64,000 bases of DNA from Kocuria flava (GCF_001482365.1 NZ_CP013254.1:2976001-3040000), one strand, 5' to 3'. Counted from the stretch's first letter, positions 38,646-48,050 are shown. Translations and numbers: made by a program. Notes: generated from the letters alone by a model not told the origin.

Positions 38646-39431
38646 GTGAACGACTTCCTGTTCGCCTCCGCGCTCACGCTGTTCGCGGGGCTGGCCACGG
38701 GCGCCGGCAGCCTCCTCGCCCTGACCACCCGCCGCACGGACGCCAAGTTCCTCTCGGTCAGTCTGGGCTTCTCCGCGGGCGTGATGATCTACGTGTCGCT
38801 CGTCGAGATCTTCGTCAAGGCGCAGGACTCGCTCGTGGCGGTGCTCGGCGCCCGCGCGGGTGCGTGGGCCACGGTGGGCGGATTCTTCGGCGGGATCCTG
38901 CTGATCGCGGTGATCGACCGGCTCGTGCCCGCCCGCGCGAACCCGCACGAGTACCCGCACGACGACGACGGGCGCAGCCGCCGGCTGATGCGCATGGGCA
39001 CGATGACGGCCCTGGCGATCGCCCTGCACAACTTCCCCGAGGGGTTCGCGACCTTCGTCGTGGCGATGCAGGAGCCCTCCCTGGCGATCCCCGTGGTCGT
39101 GGCGATCGCCCTGCACAACGTCCCGGAGGGGGTGGCCGTGTCGGTGCCGATCCACCACGCCACCGGCAGCCGGCGGAAAGCCTTCCAGTGGTCGTTCCTC
39201 TCCGGCCTGGCCGAGCCGGTGGGCGGGATCCTCGGCTACCTGCTGCTGCGCCCGTTCATGACCGACACCGTCTTCGGGGTCGTCTTCGCCGGCGTCGCGG
39301 GGATCATGGTGTTCGTCTCCCTGGACAAGCTCCTGCCCACGGCCCGGGAGTACGGCGAGCACCACCTGTCGATCTACGGTCTGGTCGCCGGCATGGGGGT
39401 CATGGCGCTGAGCCTGCTGCTGTTCCTCTGA
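38646..39431 (+). CDS. zupT: ZIP family divalent metal transporter (ZupT-like)
   Basis: The 261-residue protein has eight hydrophobic segments and the ZIP metal-site signatures ALHNFPEGFATF (helix 4) and ALHNVPEGVAVS (helix 5). A histidine-containing loop HEYPHDDDGR lies before helix 4. It imports Zn2+ or other divalent cations across the plasma membrane. GTG start with a purine-rich leader (GAGGAC). Confidence 0.93.
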   Translation: MNDFLFASALTLFAGLATGAGSLLALTTRRTDAKFLSVSLGFSAGVMIYVSLVEIFVKAQDSLVAVLGARAGAWATVGGFFGGILLIAVIDRLVPARANPHEYPHDDDGRSRRLMRMGTMTALAIALHNFPEGFATFVVAMQEPSLAIPVVVAIALHNVPEGVAVSVPIHHATGSRRKAFQWSFLSGLAEPVGGILGYLLLRPFMTDTVFGVVFAGVAGIMVFVSLDKLLPTAREYGEHHLSIYGLVAGMGVMALSLLLFL

Positions 39432-39522
39432 CCGGTGCGGTGCCCCGGGCACCGGGCCCGGTGCGGGCGGGCGCCCGGGAGGCGACGCCGGTTCGGGCGG
39501 CTCCGCGGACGACCACCCCGGG

Positions 39523-41199
39523 TCAGGCGGGCCCCCGGTCGTGGACGAGCCGGCCGCGCCACCAGGTCCTGCTGATCCCGATCCCCGCCAGCTCCTCCTC
39601 CGCCACGGTGAACGGGTCCCGGTCCGGGACCACGAAGCTCGCCTCGTGGCCCGGGCGGATGCTCCCGAGCCCGGGCAGCGCGGCGACCGCGGCCGCACGG
39701 CCCGTGTAGAGCTCGAGCGCCTGCCCGACGCTGAGGCACTCCCGCCGCCCGAAGTCCCCGCCCCCGTGGTCCCGGCGGCGCACCGCCGCGGCCACCGAGA
39801 GGAAGACGTCGTCCGCGCGGGCCCACGCGGTGGTCGGCGCGTCGGAGGCCAGCGCCGCGTGCCGCAGCCGCTCGTGGAGGGACCGGAGGGGGTAGGCGTG
39901 CTCCCGCTGGTCCGGTGCGAGGGCGGCGTCGTACGCGTCGTGCTCGGCGTAGAAGAAGATGCTGTGGCTGACCACACCGAAGACCATCCGCGCGGTGGCC
40001 ATCCGCTGCAGCACCGGGGCGGGCACGAGGGTCGCGTGCTCGATCCGCACCGACGGGTGCTCGCCCATCCACGGCTCGAGGTCCCCCAGCAGCTCGACCA
40101 CGTGCCCGACCGCCCGGTCCCCCATGGCGTGGACGGCCACCTGCACGCCGTTGCGGCGCGCCCACGCGACCGCCGCCAGCAGGTCCTCGTCGGTGCAGGT
40201 CCGCATCCCGTGGCTGCACGAGTCGGGGTACGGCCGGTCCGTCCAGGCGGTGCGGTTCGAGAAGGCGCCGTCCAGGAAGAGCTTCGTGCCGGCCACCGTG
40301 ATCTCGCCGCGGCGGTCCTGCGCGGTCAGCTCCGGCAGCCCGCCCGGCCGCCAGCCGAGGAACACCCCGGTGCGCGGGCGCCACCCCTGCTGCCGGGCCT
40401 CCCGGAGCAGGCCGAGCGCGTCGTCGGCGAAGTCGCCGAAGCACTCCACGAGGCCCACGATGCCCTGGGCCAGGAAGTGCCGGTCCAGGGCCACGAGGCG
40501 GCGGACCATCTCCGCCCGGTCCGGTTCGGGGACCAGCCGCGCCACGGACTCCACCGCCGCCAGCTCGACGAGCTCCCCCGTGAGCTCCCCGTCGGCGTCC
40601 CGCCCGTAGTGACCGTGCTCCGGGTCGGGGCTGTTCCGGTCCAGTCCCGCCAGGCGCAGGGCCGCGGAGTTGCACACGCCGCTGTGCCCGTCGGCGCGGC
40701 GCACGAGCACGGGCTGGCCGGCCGAGACCGCGTCCAGCGCCCGCCGGGTGGGCGGACCGTCCGGCCAGCGGGTCTCGGCGTAGCCGAAGCCGGTGATCCA
40801 GGCCTCCGGGTCCGCCCCGGCCGCCGGGTGCGCCCGCAGCGCCGCGACGAGGTCGGCGCACGAGCCCACGGCCGGCGGCAACAGCGGGACGCTGTCGGCG
40901 AGCACCGCCATGAACATCGGGTGGGTGTGCACGTCGAGCAGGCCGGGCAGGACGGTCGCACCGCCCAGGTCCGTGCGCGGCAGGCCCGCGGGCACCTCCT
41001 CGTCCGGGCCCGTCCACGTGAAGTGCCCGTCCTCGACGACGAAGGCGCTCACGAAGTCCTCCGGCCCCGTCCCCGTGAAGACCTTGCCGTTGACGAAGGC
41101 GCGGGCCCCCGGAGGGCCCGCGGCGGCGCCGGGGGCGCTGTCGGGGAGGCCCGGGTGCTCCCCTCGGGGGGTCCCGGCCGTGCTGTCGGTGCCGTTCAT
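39523..41199 (-). CDS. Amidohydrolase-family enzyme (YtcJ-like)
   Basis: A 558-residue member of the amidohydrolase superfamily: an N-terminal composite beta region (AFVNGKVFTG), the metal motif DVHTHPMF, then VAVHAMGDRAVG, RIEHATLV and LASDAPTT, and GSIRPGHEASFVV at the end. YtcJ-like enzymes hydrolyse N-substituted formamides or related amides; the substrate is unknown. ATG 41199 follows GGAAGGAC. It is 34 nt downstream of the glycosylase gene on the same strand. Confidence 0.87.
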   Translation of the reverse strand: MNGTDSTAGTPRGEHPGLPDSAPGAAAGPPGARAFVNGKVFTGTGPEDFVSAFVVEDGHFTWTGPDEEVPAGLPRTDLGGATVLPGLLDVHTHPMFMAVLADSVPLLPPAVGSCADLVAALRAHPAAGADPEAWITGFGYAETRWPDGPPTRRALDAVSAGQPVLVRRADGHSGVCNSAALRLAGLDRNSPDPEHGHYGRDADGELTGELVELAAVESVARLVPEPDRAEMVRRLVALDRHFLAQGIVGLVECFGDFADDALGLLREARQQGWRPRTGVFLGWRPGGLPELTAQDRRGEITVAGTKLFLDGAFSNRTAWTDRPYPDSCSHGMRTCTDEDLLAAVAWARRNGVQVAVHAMGDRAVGHVVELLGDLEPWMGEHPSVRIEHATLVPAPVLQRMATARMVFGVVSHSIFFYAEHDAYDAALAPDQREHAYPLRSLHERLRHAALASDAPTTAWARADDVFLSVAAAVRRRDHGGGDFGRRECLSVGQALELYTGRAAAVAALPGLGSIRPGHEASFVVPDRDPFTVAEEELAGIGISRTWWRGRLVHDRGPA

Positions 41200-41233
41200 G
41201 TCCGTCCTTCCGTTCCGGCCTGCCCGGCGGATC

Positions 41234-41866
41234 CTACCCGGGGGTCGTCCCGTCGCCGCCGGCAGCCGGGCTCCCGGGCAGCAGGCCGGCCGCACGGCCC
41301 GCCGCGGCGAACGCCGCCGCGAGATCCGCCCGGCTCGCGTGCGCGTTGAGCCCGCTCGGGCTGGGCAGCGCCCACAGCCGGGCGCCCTCCAGCAGCTGCT
41401 CCTGCGGGCCCAGCACGGCCCTCGGCTCGGCGAAGGCGTGCCGGTAGGCCGTCACGCCGGCGACCGCCACGACGGCCGGGCGGTGCTCCGCCACGATGCG
41501 GGCCAGGCGCTCGCGGCCCGCCACGAACTCCTGCGGGTCCAGCTCGTCCGCCCGCGCCGTGGCCCGCTCCACGAGGTTGGTGATCCCGATGCCGCGGGCC
41601 ACCACGTGCGCCCGGTCGGCCGCGGTCATCCCGGCCGAGCAGTCGACGAGGTGGCCGGTGAGCCGGGCCTCGTGCAGCGCCGGCCAGAACCGGTTGCCGG
41701 GGCGGGCGAAGTGCGCCTGCGTCGCGGCGGCCCACAGGCTCGGGTTGATCCCGCACACCAGCAGCCGCAGACCGGGGCCGAGCAGGTCGGGGAGCGTGGT
41801 CCCGCGGGCCGCCTCGAGCTGCGCACGGGACGGCCGGCCGGGACGGGGAGCGCGCGGGGAGGCCAT
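41234..41866 (-). CDS. mug: G/U mismatch-specific DNA glycosylase
   Basis: A 210-residue MUG/TDG-type uracil-DNA glycosylase with motif 1 LVCGINPSLWAAATQAHFA, GNRFWPAL and motif 2 ALPSPSGLNAH. It removes uracil or related bases from G:U mispairs. GINPS carries the family's active-site Asn. Leaderless start at ATG 41866. Confidence 0.9.
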   Translation of the reverse strand: MASPRAPRPGRPSRAQLEAARGTTLPDLLGPGLRLLVCGINPSLWAAATQAHFARPGNRFWPALHEARLTGHLVDCSAGMTAADRAHVVARGIGITNLVERATARADELDPQEFVAGRERLARIVAEHRPAVVAVAGVTAYRHAFAEPRAVLGPQEQLLEGARLWALPSPSGLNAHASRADLAAAFAAAGRAAGLLPGSPAAGGDGTTPG

Positions 41867-41872
41867 GCCGTC

Positions 41873-41878
41873 ATGCTA
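41873..41878 (-). promoter_or_regulatory. -10 hexamer TAGCAT, leaderless spacing
   Basis: TAGCAT on the minus strand, 6 nt (GACGGC) before ATG 41866. Confidence 0.55.
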
Positions 41879-42007
41879 GGCCGTCCTCCCGGCGCGCCGT
41901 GGACCGCCCCTGCTCCGGGCCGGCGCTCCGCACCCGCGGGCCCCGCGGGTCCGGCCACCGGCCGTCCGGCGCCCGCAGGGTCGTCCGGGTCCCGCCCCGC
42001 GTGCGGC

Positions 42008-42013
42008 TACGGT
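42008..42013 (+). promoter_or_regulatory. -10 hexamer TACGGT, leaderless spacing
   Basis: TACGGT, 6 nt (GGGGCC), then GTG 42020. Confidence 0.5.
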
Positions 42014-42019
42014 GGGGCC

Positions 42020-42721
42020 GTGCCCGAGACCCACGACGCCCTGACGGTCCCCGTCCCCTCCGCGGCCGGCCCCGGACGGCTGCTCGTCTCCCCCGCCCTC
42101 GACGACGACGGGTCGCCGCGTCCGCATCCGCGCGCCGTGCTGTGGCTGGGCCACGGCGCCGGCGGCGGGTCCGGCGCCCCCGACCTCACGGCCCTCGCCG
42201 AGGGCCTGCCCGGGCACGGGATCACCGTGGTGCGCCACGAGCAGCCGTGGGTGGTGGCCGGCCGCCGGGTCGCACCCCGTCCCGCCGCCCTCGACGCCGG
42301 GTGGCTCGCCGCCGCCCCCGGCGTCGCCGAGCTGGCGGGCGGACGCCCCGTGGTCGCCGGTGGGCGCAGCGCCGGCGCCCGCGTCGCCTGCCGCACGGCG
42401 GGGACCACCGGCGCGGCCGCGGTCGTGTGCCTGGCCTTCCCCCTCCATCCGCCCGGCCGTCCGGAGCGCGGCCGGGCGGAGGAGCTGCTCGGTCCCGACG
42501 TTCCCGTGCTCGTGCTCCAGGGCACCCGCGACCCCTTCGGCTCGGCCGACGAGGTCACCGCGGCCGCCGGTGACACCGCCGGCCGCGTCGAGGTGCTCCC
42601 CGTGGACGGCGCCGACCACGCCCTGCGCACCGGCCGTCGCGCCGCCCTCGGCGCCGAGGGCGTCGCGGACCTGCTGTGCCGGGCCGTCGAGGAATTCGTG
42701 GCCGCCGCTGCCGGCCCCTGA
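42020..42721 (+). CDS. Alpha/beta hydrolase (KANL3/Tex30-like)
   Basis: The 233-residue hydrolase has an oxyanion segment LWLGHGAGGGSGAPD, nucleophile elbow GGRSAGARVA (Ser), late acid in LQGTRDPFG and histidine in DGADHAL. This arrangement fits the KANL3/Tex30-like dienelactone-hydrolase-type group. Substrate unknown. It starts at a GTG behind a leaderless promoter. Confidence 0.85.
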   Translation: MPETHDALTVPVPSAAGPGRLLVSPALDDDGSPRPHPRAVLWLGHGAGGGSGAPDLTALAEGLPGHGITVVRHEQPWVVAGRRVAPRPAALDAGWLAAAPGVAELAGGRPVVAGGRSAGARVACRTAGTTGAAAVVCLAFPLHPPGRPERGRAEELLGPDVPVLVLQGTRDPFGSADEVTAAAGDTAGRVEVLPVDGADHALRTGRRAALGAEGVADLLCRAVEEFVAAAAGP

Positions 42722-42880
42722 GCACGGGGTCGGCGACCGGCCGTGCCCCCTTGCGGATTCACGGTCCGTCAGTACTCTGACGATAGTCCGAGCCGCAGCA
42801 CCCGCGGCCCGGCGCACGCCACCGCGGCCCGCACTCCCCCCGACGGCCCTGCAGGGCCCCGAGCACCAGGACGGCACCCC

Positions 42881-43294
42881 ATGAGCACCTCGCCCAGCAC
42901 CGGCGCACCCTCCGAGACCCCCGGGGACGCCGGCGGACCGCCCGCCACGGTGGTCGACCTCACTGCTGGACCCGCCCAGATCACCCCGCTGGAGGTGGAC
43001 GGGGAGACGCGCTACGCGCTCGACCTGCCGTCCGAGCACCTCGACGACGACGACCTCGAGAGCCTCGCCGTGGCCCTGCACGCCACGCACTCCGGGCAGG
43101 CCGTCCTCGTCGACCTGGAGGACTACGCCGGCGCGGAGGAGGACGCGGCGTCCGGGGAGGACGCGGCGCCCGGGGAGGACGCGGCACCCGGGGAAGAACC
43201 CGGGCTCCGGGGAGCACGCGGCACCCGAGGAGGACACCGGCCCGCGGTGAGCCCTGCGGGTCTGGCCGAGCCGCCTCCTCGGGGTATACCGTAA
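42881..43294 (+). CDS. Hypothetical acidic protein, probably frameshifted at its C terminus
   Basis: The 137-residue protein has an acidic N-terminal part (VVDLTAGPAQITPLEVDGET; LDDDDLESLAVALHA) and three GEDAA[SP] hexapeptide repeats (43138-43191). After the repeats this frame becomes Arg/Gly-rich. The frame shifted by one base continues the repeat style instead (PGSGEHAAPEEDTGPR) and stops at 43250, so a single-base indel near 43195 is likely. AGGA lies upstream of ATG 42881. No family recognised. Confidence 0.65.
   Translation: MSTSPSTGAPSETPGDAGGPPATVVDLTAGPAQITPLEVDGETRYALDLPSEHLDDDDLESLAVALHATHSGQAVLVDLEDYAGAEEDAASGEDAAPGEDAAPGEEPGLRGARGTRGGHRPAVSPAGLAEPPPRGIP
43138..43191 (+). repeat. 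Three tandem 18-bp repeats inside the acidic protein gene
   Basis: Units 43138-43155, 43156-43173 and 43174-43191 share GGAGGACGCGGC and differ at one or two positions. They encode (G/E)EDAA(S/P)G. Confidence 0.9.
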
Positions 43295-43352
43295 GCACAC
43301 TGGCGAATCCGACCGGTTCGCCCCCTGTCCGCCCGACCCCGAAGGAGAAGCC

Positions 43353-44201
43353 ATGAGCACCGAGGTCGAGAAGACCGTCGTCGTCGACGTCCCCCTCGCC
43401 ACCGTGTACGACCAGTGGACGCAGTTCGAGGAGTTCCCGCACTTCATGAGCGGGGTCGAGAGCGTCCGCCAGCTCGAGGACGACCGCCTGGAGTGGGTCG
43501 CCGAGATCGGCGGCGTGCGCCGGCAGTGGCAGGCGCGGATCCTCGAGCAGGTCCCCGAGCGCAAGGTCGCGTGGGCCGCCACGGAGGGCGCCACCAACGC
43601 CGGGGCCGTGACCTTCGAGGACGCCGGCGAGGGCCGCACGCGCGTGCACCTCGAGCTGGCGTACGAGCCGGAGGGCCCGGTCGAGAAGGCCGGGGACGCC
43701 CTGGGCGTCATCGGCTCCCGCGCGGAGAAGGACCTCGAGCGCTTCAAGGCCTTCATCGAGGACGAGGGCTACGCGACCGGCGCCTGGCGCGGCGCGATCC
43801 GCCCCGGGGCCGCCCCCGGTGCGCCCGACGTGCGCGACGCCGCGGCCTCCCGGGGCGACGACGGCGGGGCCGGGATCTCCGGCAAGGCCGTGGCCGCCGG
43901 AGCCGCCGCCGCGGCGGCCGTCGCCGGTGCGGCCGCCGTGGCCGCCCGCGCCAAGGACTCCGGCGACGACGAGCCGGTCACCCTGGAGGCCCCCCGCGAG
44001 ACGCCGGCCGCGCCGGTCTCCGGGCAGACCGAGATCTCCCGCGAGGTCCCGGTGCCGGGCGAGCGCTCCACGGGCGAGGCCACCCAGCCGCCGACCGCCT
44101 ACGACGCCGCGTCGCCGGTGGAGGAGCCCGCCACCGAGCGGATCGACCCCGTGACGGACCGCCCCGTCGAGGGCGGGGACCGCCCCGCCGGTCCCCGCTG
44201 A
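43353..44201 (+). CDS. SRPBCC-fold (START-like) protein with disordered tail
   Basis: Residues 1-145 form a START-like/cyclase fold: EKTVVVDVPLATVYDQWTQF, EEFPHFMSGVESVRQL and GRTRVHLELAYEP. A low-complexity Ala-rich segment (about 170-195, perhaps a membrane helix) and an acidic disordered tail follow. Such proteins bind hydrophobic ligands or act in cell-envelope stress; no function is assigned. GAAGGAG lies 5 nt before ATG 43353. Confidence 0.82.
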   Translation: MSTEVEKTVVVDVPLATVYDQWTQFEEFPHFMSGVESVRQLEDDRLEWVAEIGGVRRQWQARILEQVPERKVAWAATEGATNAGAVTFEDAGEGRTRVHLELAYEPEGPVEKAGDALGVIGSRAEKDLERFKAFIEDEGYATGAWRGAIRPGAAPGAPDVRDAAASRGDDGGAGISGKAVAAGAAAAAAVAGAAAVAARAKDSGDDEPVTLEAPRETPAAPVSGQTEISREVPVPGERSTGEATQPPTAYDAASPVEEPATERIDPVTDRPVEGGDRPAGPR

Positions 44202-44220
44202 CCAGCCGCACCAGCAGCAC

Positions 44221-44259
44221 CGCGAGCCCCCCGCCGGTCCTCCCGGCGGGGGGCTCGCG
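44221..44259 (+). terminator. Terminator hairpin after the SRPBCC gene
   Basis: Perfect 17-bp stem (CGCGAGCCCCCCGCCGG and complement) with a 5-nt loop TCCTC, 20 nt after the stop. Confidence 0.85.
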
Positions 44260-44414
44260 CGTCGCCCGGGGCGCCCCGGCCCCGGTCCGCGGCGGACCCG
44301 GTCCGAGCCCTCCGGCACGTCCGGCCCGGGATTTGACGTGATCCCGGCCACGCCGCACGGCCATCCCGGTTCTCATGCATCAACATGGAAGTACCCCCCA
44401 TGGAAAGGCACCCC

Positions 44415-44699
44415 ATGAGCGAGAACACGGCTCTCGTCCCCCGCCCGCACTGGGCCACCCACCAGGAACGGACCGATCCCGACACGGTCACCAACTACCG
44501 GGAGCTGCCCGCCCGGTCCGTCGCCGGCGTCTCCCCGGTCGTCCTCCTCGAGACCTGGGAGGTCATCAGCTCCCGCGACGGCAGCTACGCCCACCGGGAC
44601 GGCACCGTCCTGCACATCGGCCACGACGCCTGGACCCCCGAGCAGGCGCTCGTGCTGCGCGACCGGATCAGCGAGGCCCTGCGGCTGCTCGGCCGCTGA
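44415..44699 (+). CDS. Small hypothetical protein
   Basis: A 94-residue soluble protein containing HWATHQERTDPDTVTNYREL, VVLLETWEVIS and a C-terminal amphipathic helix (EQALVLRDRISEALRLLGR). No family is recognised. ATG 44415 has GGAAAGG 6 nt upstream, which is better than the in-frame ATGs at 44385 and 44400. Confidence 0.65.
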   Translation: MSENTALVPRPHWATHQERTDPDTVTNYRELPARSVAGVSPVVLLETWEVISSRDGSYAHRDGTVLHIGHDAWTPEQALVLRDRISEALRLLGR

Positions 44700-44820
44700 C
44701 CGGACCGCCGTGCGTCCGCACCGCGCCGCCCCCACGGCCGCGGTCCGGGCGCACGGTCGCGCTGACCGGCCGCACACACCGGCTCAGGACCCGACCGGAG
44801 CGCACTGCCCCTGGAGACTG

Positions 44821-44864
44821 CCCCAGGCCACCACCCCAGAGCACCACCCCAGGCCACCACCCCA
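44821..44864 (+). repeat. Spaced direct repeat of an 18-bp unit
   Basis: CCCCAGGCCACCACCCCA occurs at 44821-44838 and again at 44847-44864, in the 201-nt gap between the small hypothetical gene and the 3' end of selB. Confidence 0.85.
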
Positions 44865-44900
44865 GTACACGGCCTCGATGCCCTCCCTCGATGCACTGCC

Positions 44901-46685
44901 TCAGCGTGCGACGGTCCGGTGCCCGGCGTCGAGCCGGCGGGTCCAGCCGCGGCCGTCGAGGTGCTCGAGCAGCGGGATCACCACGCGCCGGGTGGTGCCC
45001 AGCGCCTGGCGCGCCTGGCTCGTCGTGAAGGGCTGCGGCAGCCGGGCGAGCTCGCGCATCGCCAGCGCCGGCGCCGAGGGCAGCACGACGATGCCGTCGC
45101 CCAGCCGCAGCACGCGGCCGGCGCGCTCGAGCGCGGCCAGCTCCCGTGCGCCCAGCCGCAGCGCCGCCAGGTCGTCGGCCTCCGGGGCGCGGAAGGGCTC
45201 CGCCGCGAGCCTGTGCTCCAGCCGCAGCGCCGCGTCCTCCAGCGGGCCGAGCTCGTGGCGGCGCCCCGGCACGCGCACCACCCCGCCCTCCTGCTCGAGC
45301 CCGGTCCCCTCGAGCACGGGCTCCAGCAGCGCGGCGTCGGGCAGGGCGAGCAGGTCCCGGGCCGCGCCGCGGGACAGGCCGGCCGCCAGCGGGTCGCGCT
45401 CGTGCAGCTGCTCGACCGCCGCCCGCAGCCGCTGCCGCCACCCCGCCAGCACCGGCTCGTGGACCCACCAGTCCCCCAGCACCCGCACGCCCTCCGGCGC
45501 CCGCTCCGCGGCGAGGCCCAGCCGCCGCAGGTGCGCCGGCTGCACGGCCCCGCGCCGGACCACCTCGACGAGCGCGTCACCGGACGGGTCCATGCGGGCG
45601 AGCTGATCGGCGCGGCGGCCCCGGTCCCCGCGTCGGCGCAGCGCCGGCGGATCGGCGTCGAGCACCTGCGCCCCGCCGAGCACGGCGCCCTGGCCGGAGC
45701 CGCGCAGGACCACCCGGTCCCCCAGCACCAGCGGCAGGGGGCGGTCCAGGGCCAGCCGGGCGTGGTCGTCGTCGAACGGGCGCAGCCGGACGGGCACCGC
45801 CGCCGTGCCGGCGTGCAGCACGAGCTGCTCGGCGACCGCAGGGAAGGCCGGGCCCGAGGTGCGGCGCACGTCCAGCAGCCCCGTGAGCGGCCAGGCGCCG
45901 GGGGGGACCAGGGCGTCGCCCCGGTGCACCTCGTCGGCGGCGACCCCGCGCAGGTTCAGCGCCGCCCGGTCCACCGGCTCCAGGCCCGCCCGGTCGGCCC
46001 CGCGGCTCTGCAGGCTCCGGACGCCCACCGTCCGCTCCCCGGCGCGGCCGAGCAGCTGCAGCCGGTCCCCGCGCGCCAGGGTCCCCGAGGCGAGCGTGCC
46101 GGTGACGACCGTGCCCGCACCGGCCACCGTGAACGCCCGGTCCACCCACAGGCGCAGCCGGCCCGCGGCGGGCGGGGCCGGGACCCGGTCCAGGACGCCG
46201 TCGAGCACGGCGCGCAGCTCCTCCAGGCCCGTGCCCTCCGTCGCCGAGACGGTCACCACGGGGGCGTCGTGCAGCCCCGTGCCCGCGAGGTGCGCCCGCA
46301 CCTGCTCGCGCACGGCGCCGGCCCGTCCGGGGGCGCGGTCGGCCCGGGTGAGCACCACGACCCCGTGCTCGATCCCCAGCGCCGCCACCGCGTCCCGGTG
46401 GTCCTCCGACTGCGCCTGCCACCCCTCGTCCACGGCGACCACGAAGAGCACCACGGGGGCCGGGCCGATCCCGGCCAGCATGTTGCCGAGGAACCGCTCG
46501 TGCCCGGGCACGTCCACGAACGCCACGTCCCGGCCCGAGGGCAGGGCCGTCCAGGCGTAGCCGAGGTCGATGGTCAGGCCGCGGCGGCGCTCCTCCGCCC
46601 ACCGGTCGGGCTCCATCCCGGTGAGCGCCCGCACGAGCGTGGACTTGCCGTGGTCGACGTGCCCGGCCGTTGCGACGACGTGCAC
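44901..46685 (-). CDS. selB: Selenocysteine-specific elongation factor SelB
   Basis: A 594-residue GTPase that delivers Sec-tRNA to UGA codons followed by a SECIS hairpin. G1 GHVDHGKST (8-16), DVPGHERFL and TRAD are visible. EF-Tu-like domains 2-3 follow, then the C-terminal winged-helix repeats (about 370-594; REL ARLPQPFTTSQARQAL at the end) that bind SECIS RNA. The GTG start immediately follows the selA stop. It works with the tRNA-Sec, SelA and SelD encoded next to it. Confidence 0.95.
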   Translation of the reverse strand: MHVVATAGHVDHGKSTLVRALTGMEPDRWAEERRRGLTIDLGYAWTALPSGRDVAFVDVPGHERFLGNMLAGIGPAPVVLFVVAVDEGWQAQSEDHRDAVAALGIEHGVVVLTRADRAPGRAGAVREQVRAHLAGTGLHDAPVVTVSATEGTGLEELRAVLDGVLDRVPAPPAAGRLRLWVDRAFTVAGAGTVVTGTLASGTLARGDRLQLLGRAGERTVGVRSLQSRGADRAGLEPVDRAALNLRGVAADEVHRGDALVPPGAWPLTGLLDVRRTSGPAFPAVAEQLVLHAGTAAVPVRLRPFDDDHARLALDRPLPLVLGDRVVLRGSGQGAVLGGAQVLDADPPALRRRGDRGRRADQLARMDPSGDALVEVVRRGAVQPAHLRRLGLAAERAPEGVRVLGDWWVHEPVLAGWRQRLRAAVEQLHERDPLAAGLSRGAARDLLALPDAALLEPVLEGTGLEQEGGVVRVPGRRHELGPLEDAALRLEHRLAAEPFRAPEADDLAALRLGARELAALERAGRVLRLGDGIVVLPSAPALAMRELARLPQPFTTSQARQALGTTRRVVIPLLEHLDGRGWTRRLDAGHRTVAR

Positions 46686-46687
46686 GC

Positions 46688-48004
46688 TCAGCCCTCCCCG
46701 CCGAGCCCGGCCAGCGCCGTGCGCACGGCCGCGCGCAGCCGGGCGTCGTCGGCCTCGGGCACGCAGCGCAGGTCCAGCAGGCACGCCCCGCCGTGCACGC
46801 GCGGCAGCACCGCGGGCTCCCCGGCGCGCAGCGGGGCCGCGGCGGCCTCGGGCAGGCGCACGGCCCACCCGGGCAGCGGCACCCCGGGCGCGCCGCCCCC
46901 GCCGACGCGGCCGTCGTGGGCGACGACGGGGGCGCCCACCGCCGCGGCGAGCTCCTCGGCCCGGGCCCGCAGCCGCTCCGGATCGGCGTGCAGGGCGCGG
47001 GCCACCGGCGGCGGGCCGCCCGCGAGGGTCGCCTCGAGGGCCGCGAGGGCCAGCTTGTCGGCGCGCACCGCGCGGGCCAGCGGGTGGGCCGCCAGCCGGG
47101 CGACGGTCTCGGCCCGGCCCAGCAGGACTCCCGCCTGGGGGCCGCCGAGCAGCTTGTCCCCGCTGACGAGCACGACGTCGGCGCCGTCCTCGAGCGCGGT
47201 CGTCACGTCGGGCTCCCCCGGCAGCGCCGGGTCCGGGACCAGCAGGCCGCTGCCGAGGTCCGCCACGAGCGGGACCCCGTGCGCGGCGGCGAGCTCGTGC
47301 AGCCCGGCCGTGCCGACCTCCGCGGTGAAGCCCTCGACCCGGAAGTTGCTCGGGTGGACCTTCAGCAGGCACCCGGTGTCCGGGCCGATCGCGCGGGCGT
47401 AGTCCTCGGGGTGGGTGCGGTTGGTCGTGCCGACCTCGCGCAGGCGGGCCCCGGTGGAGGCGATCAGCTCCGGCAGCCGGAAGCCGGCCCCGATCTCCAC
47501 GAGCTCGCCGCGGCTGACCACGACCTCGCGCCCGGCCGCCAGGGCCGTGGTGGCCAGCACGAGCGCGGCCGCCCCGTTGTTGACGACCAGGGCCTCCTCC
47601 GCGGCCGGGCAGGCCGCGAGCAGGGCCTCCCGCGCCGCGGTCCCGCGGCGGGAGCGGGCCCCGGTGGTCAGGTCGAGCTCGACGTCGACGTAGCCCGCGG
47701 CCGCCGCGAGCGCCTCGCGCGCCGCCGCGGACAGCGGGGCCCGGCCCAGGTTGGTGTGCACGACGACCCCGGTCGCGTTGAGCACCGGGCGCAGCGCCGT
47801 GGCGGTCCGCGCGGCCACGGCGGCCCCGACCGCGGCGGCGACCTCCCCGGGGGTGATCTCGCCCCGCCGCGCCCGCTGCTGGGCGGTGTGGACGACGTCC
47901 CGCAGGACGTGCTCGCCGAGGCGCTCGCGGGCCCGCTCGACCGCGGGCAGGCCCAGCAGCTGGTCCGTGCGCGGGATCGAGCGCCGCGGGTCGTCCTGGG
48001 CCAC
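46688..48004 (-). CDS. selA: L-seryl-tRNA(Sec) selenium transferase
   Basis: The 438-residue PLP enzyme converts Ser-tRNA-Sec to Sec-tRNA-Sec using selenophosphate. N-terminal SIPRTDQLL and the family segments NATGVVVHTNLGRAPLS, VNNGAAALVL, KVHPSNFRVEGF and the PLP-lysine VSGDKLLGGPQAG are all present. GTG 48004 has AGGAGG 4 nt upstream. It lies 47 nt downstream of the tRNA-Sec gene and directly before selB, forming selC-selA-selB. Confidence 0.95.
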   Translation of the reverse strand: MAQDDPRRSIPRTDQLLGLPAVERARERLGEHVLRDVVHTAQQRARRGEITPGEVAAAVGAAVAARTATALRPVLNATGVVVHTNLGRAPLSAAAREALAAAAGYVDVELDLTTGARSRRGTAAREALLAACPAAEEALVVNNGAAALVLATTALAAGREVVVSRGELVEIGAGFRLPELIASTGARLREVGTTNRTHPEDYARAIGPDTGCLLKVHPSNFRVEGFTAEVGTAGLHELAAAHGVPLVADLGSGLLVPDPALPGEPDVTTALEDGADVVLVSGDKLLGGPQAGVLLGRAETVARLAAHPLARAVRADKLALAALEATLAGGPPPVARALHADPERLRARAEELAAAVGAPVVAHDGRVGGGGAPGVPLPGWAVRLPEAAAAPLRAGEPAVLPRVHGGACLLDLRCVPEADDARLRAAVRTALAGLGGEG

Positions 48005-48050
48005 GGGACCTCCTCGTCGCGGGGCGCGCGGGAGCGCGGGGAGCGGAAGC

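Noticed and set aside
44821..44864. Spaced 18-bp repeats as a CRISPR or iteron array
   Set aside because: Only two copies with an 8-bp gap and no associated genes.
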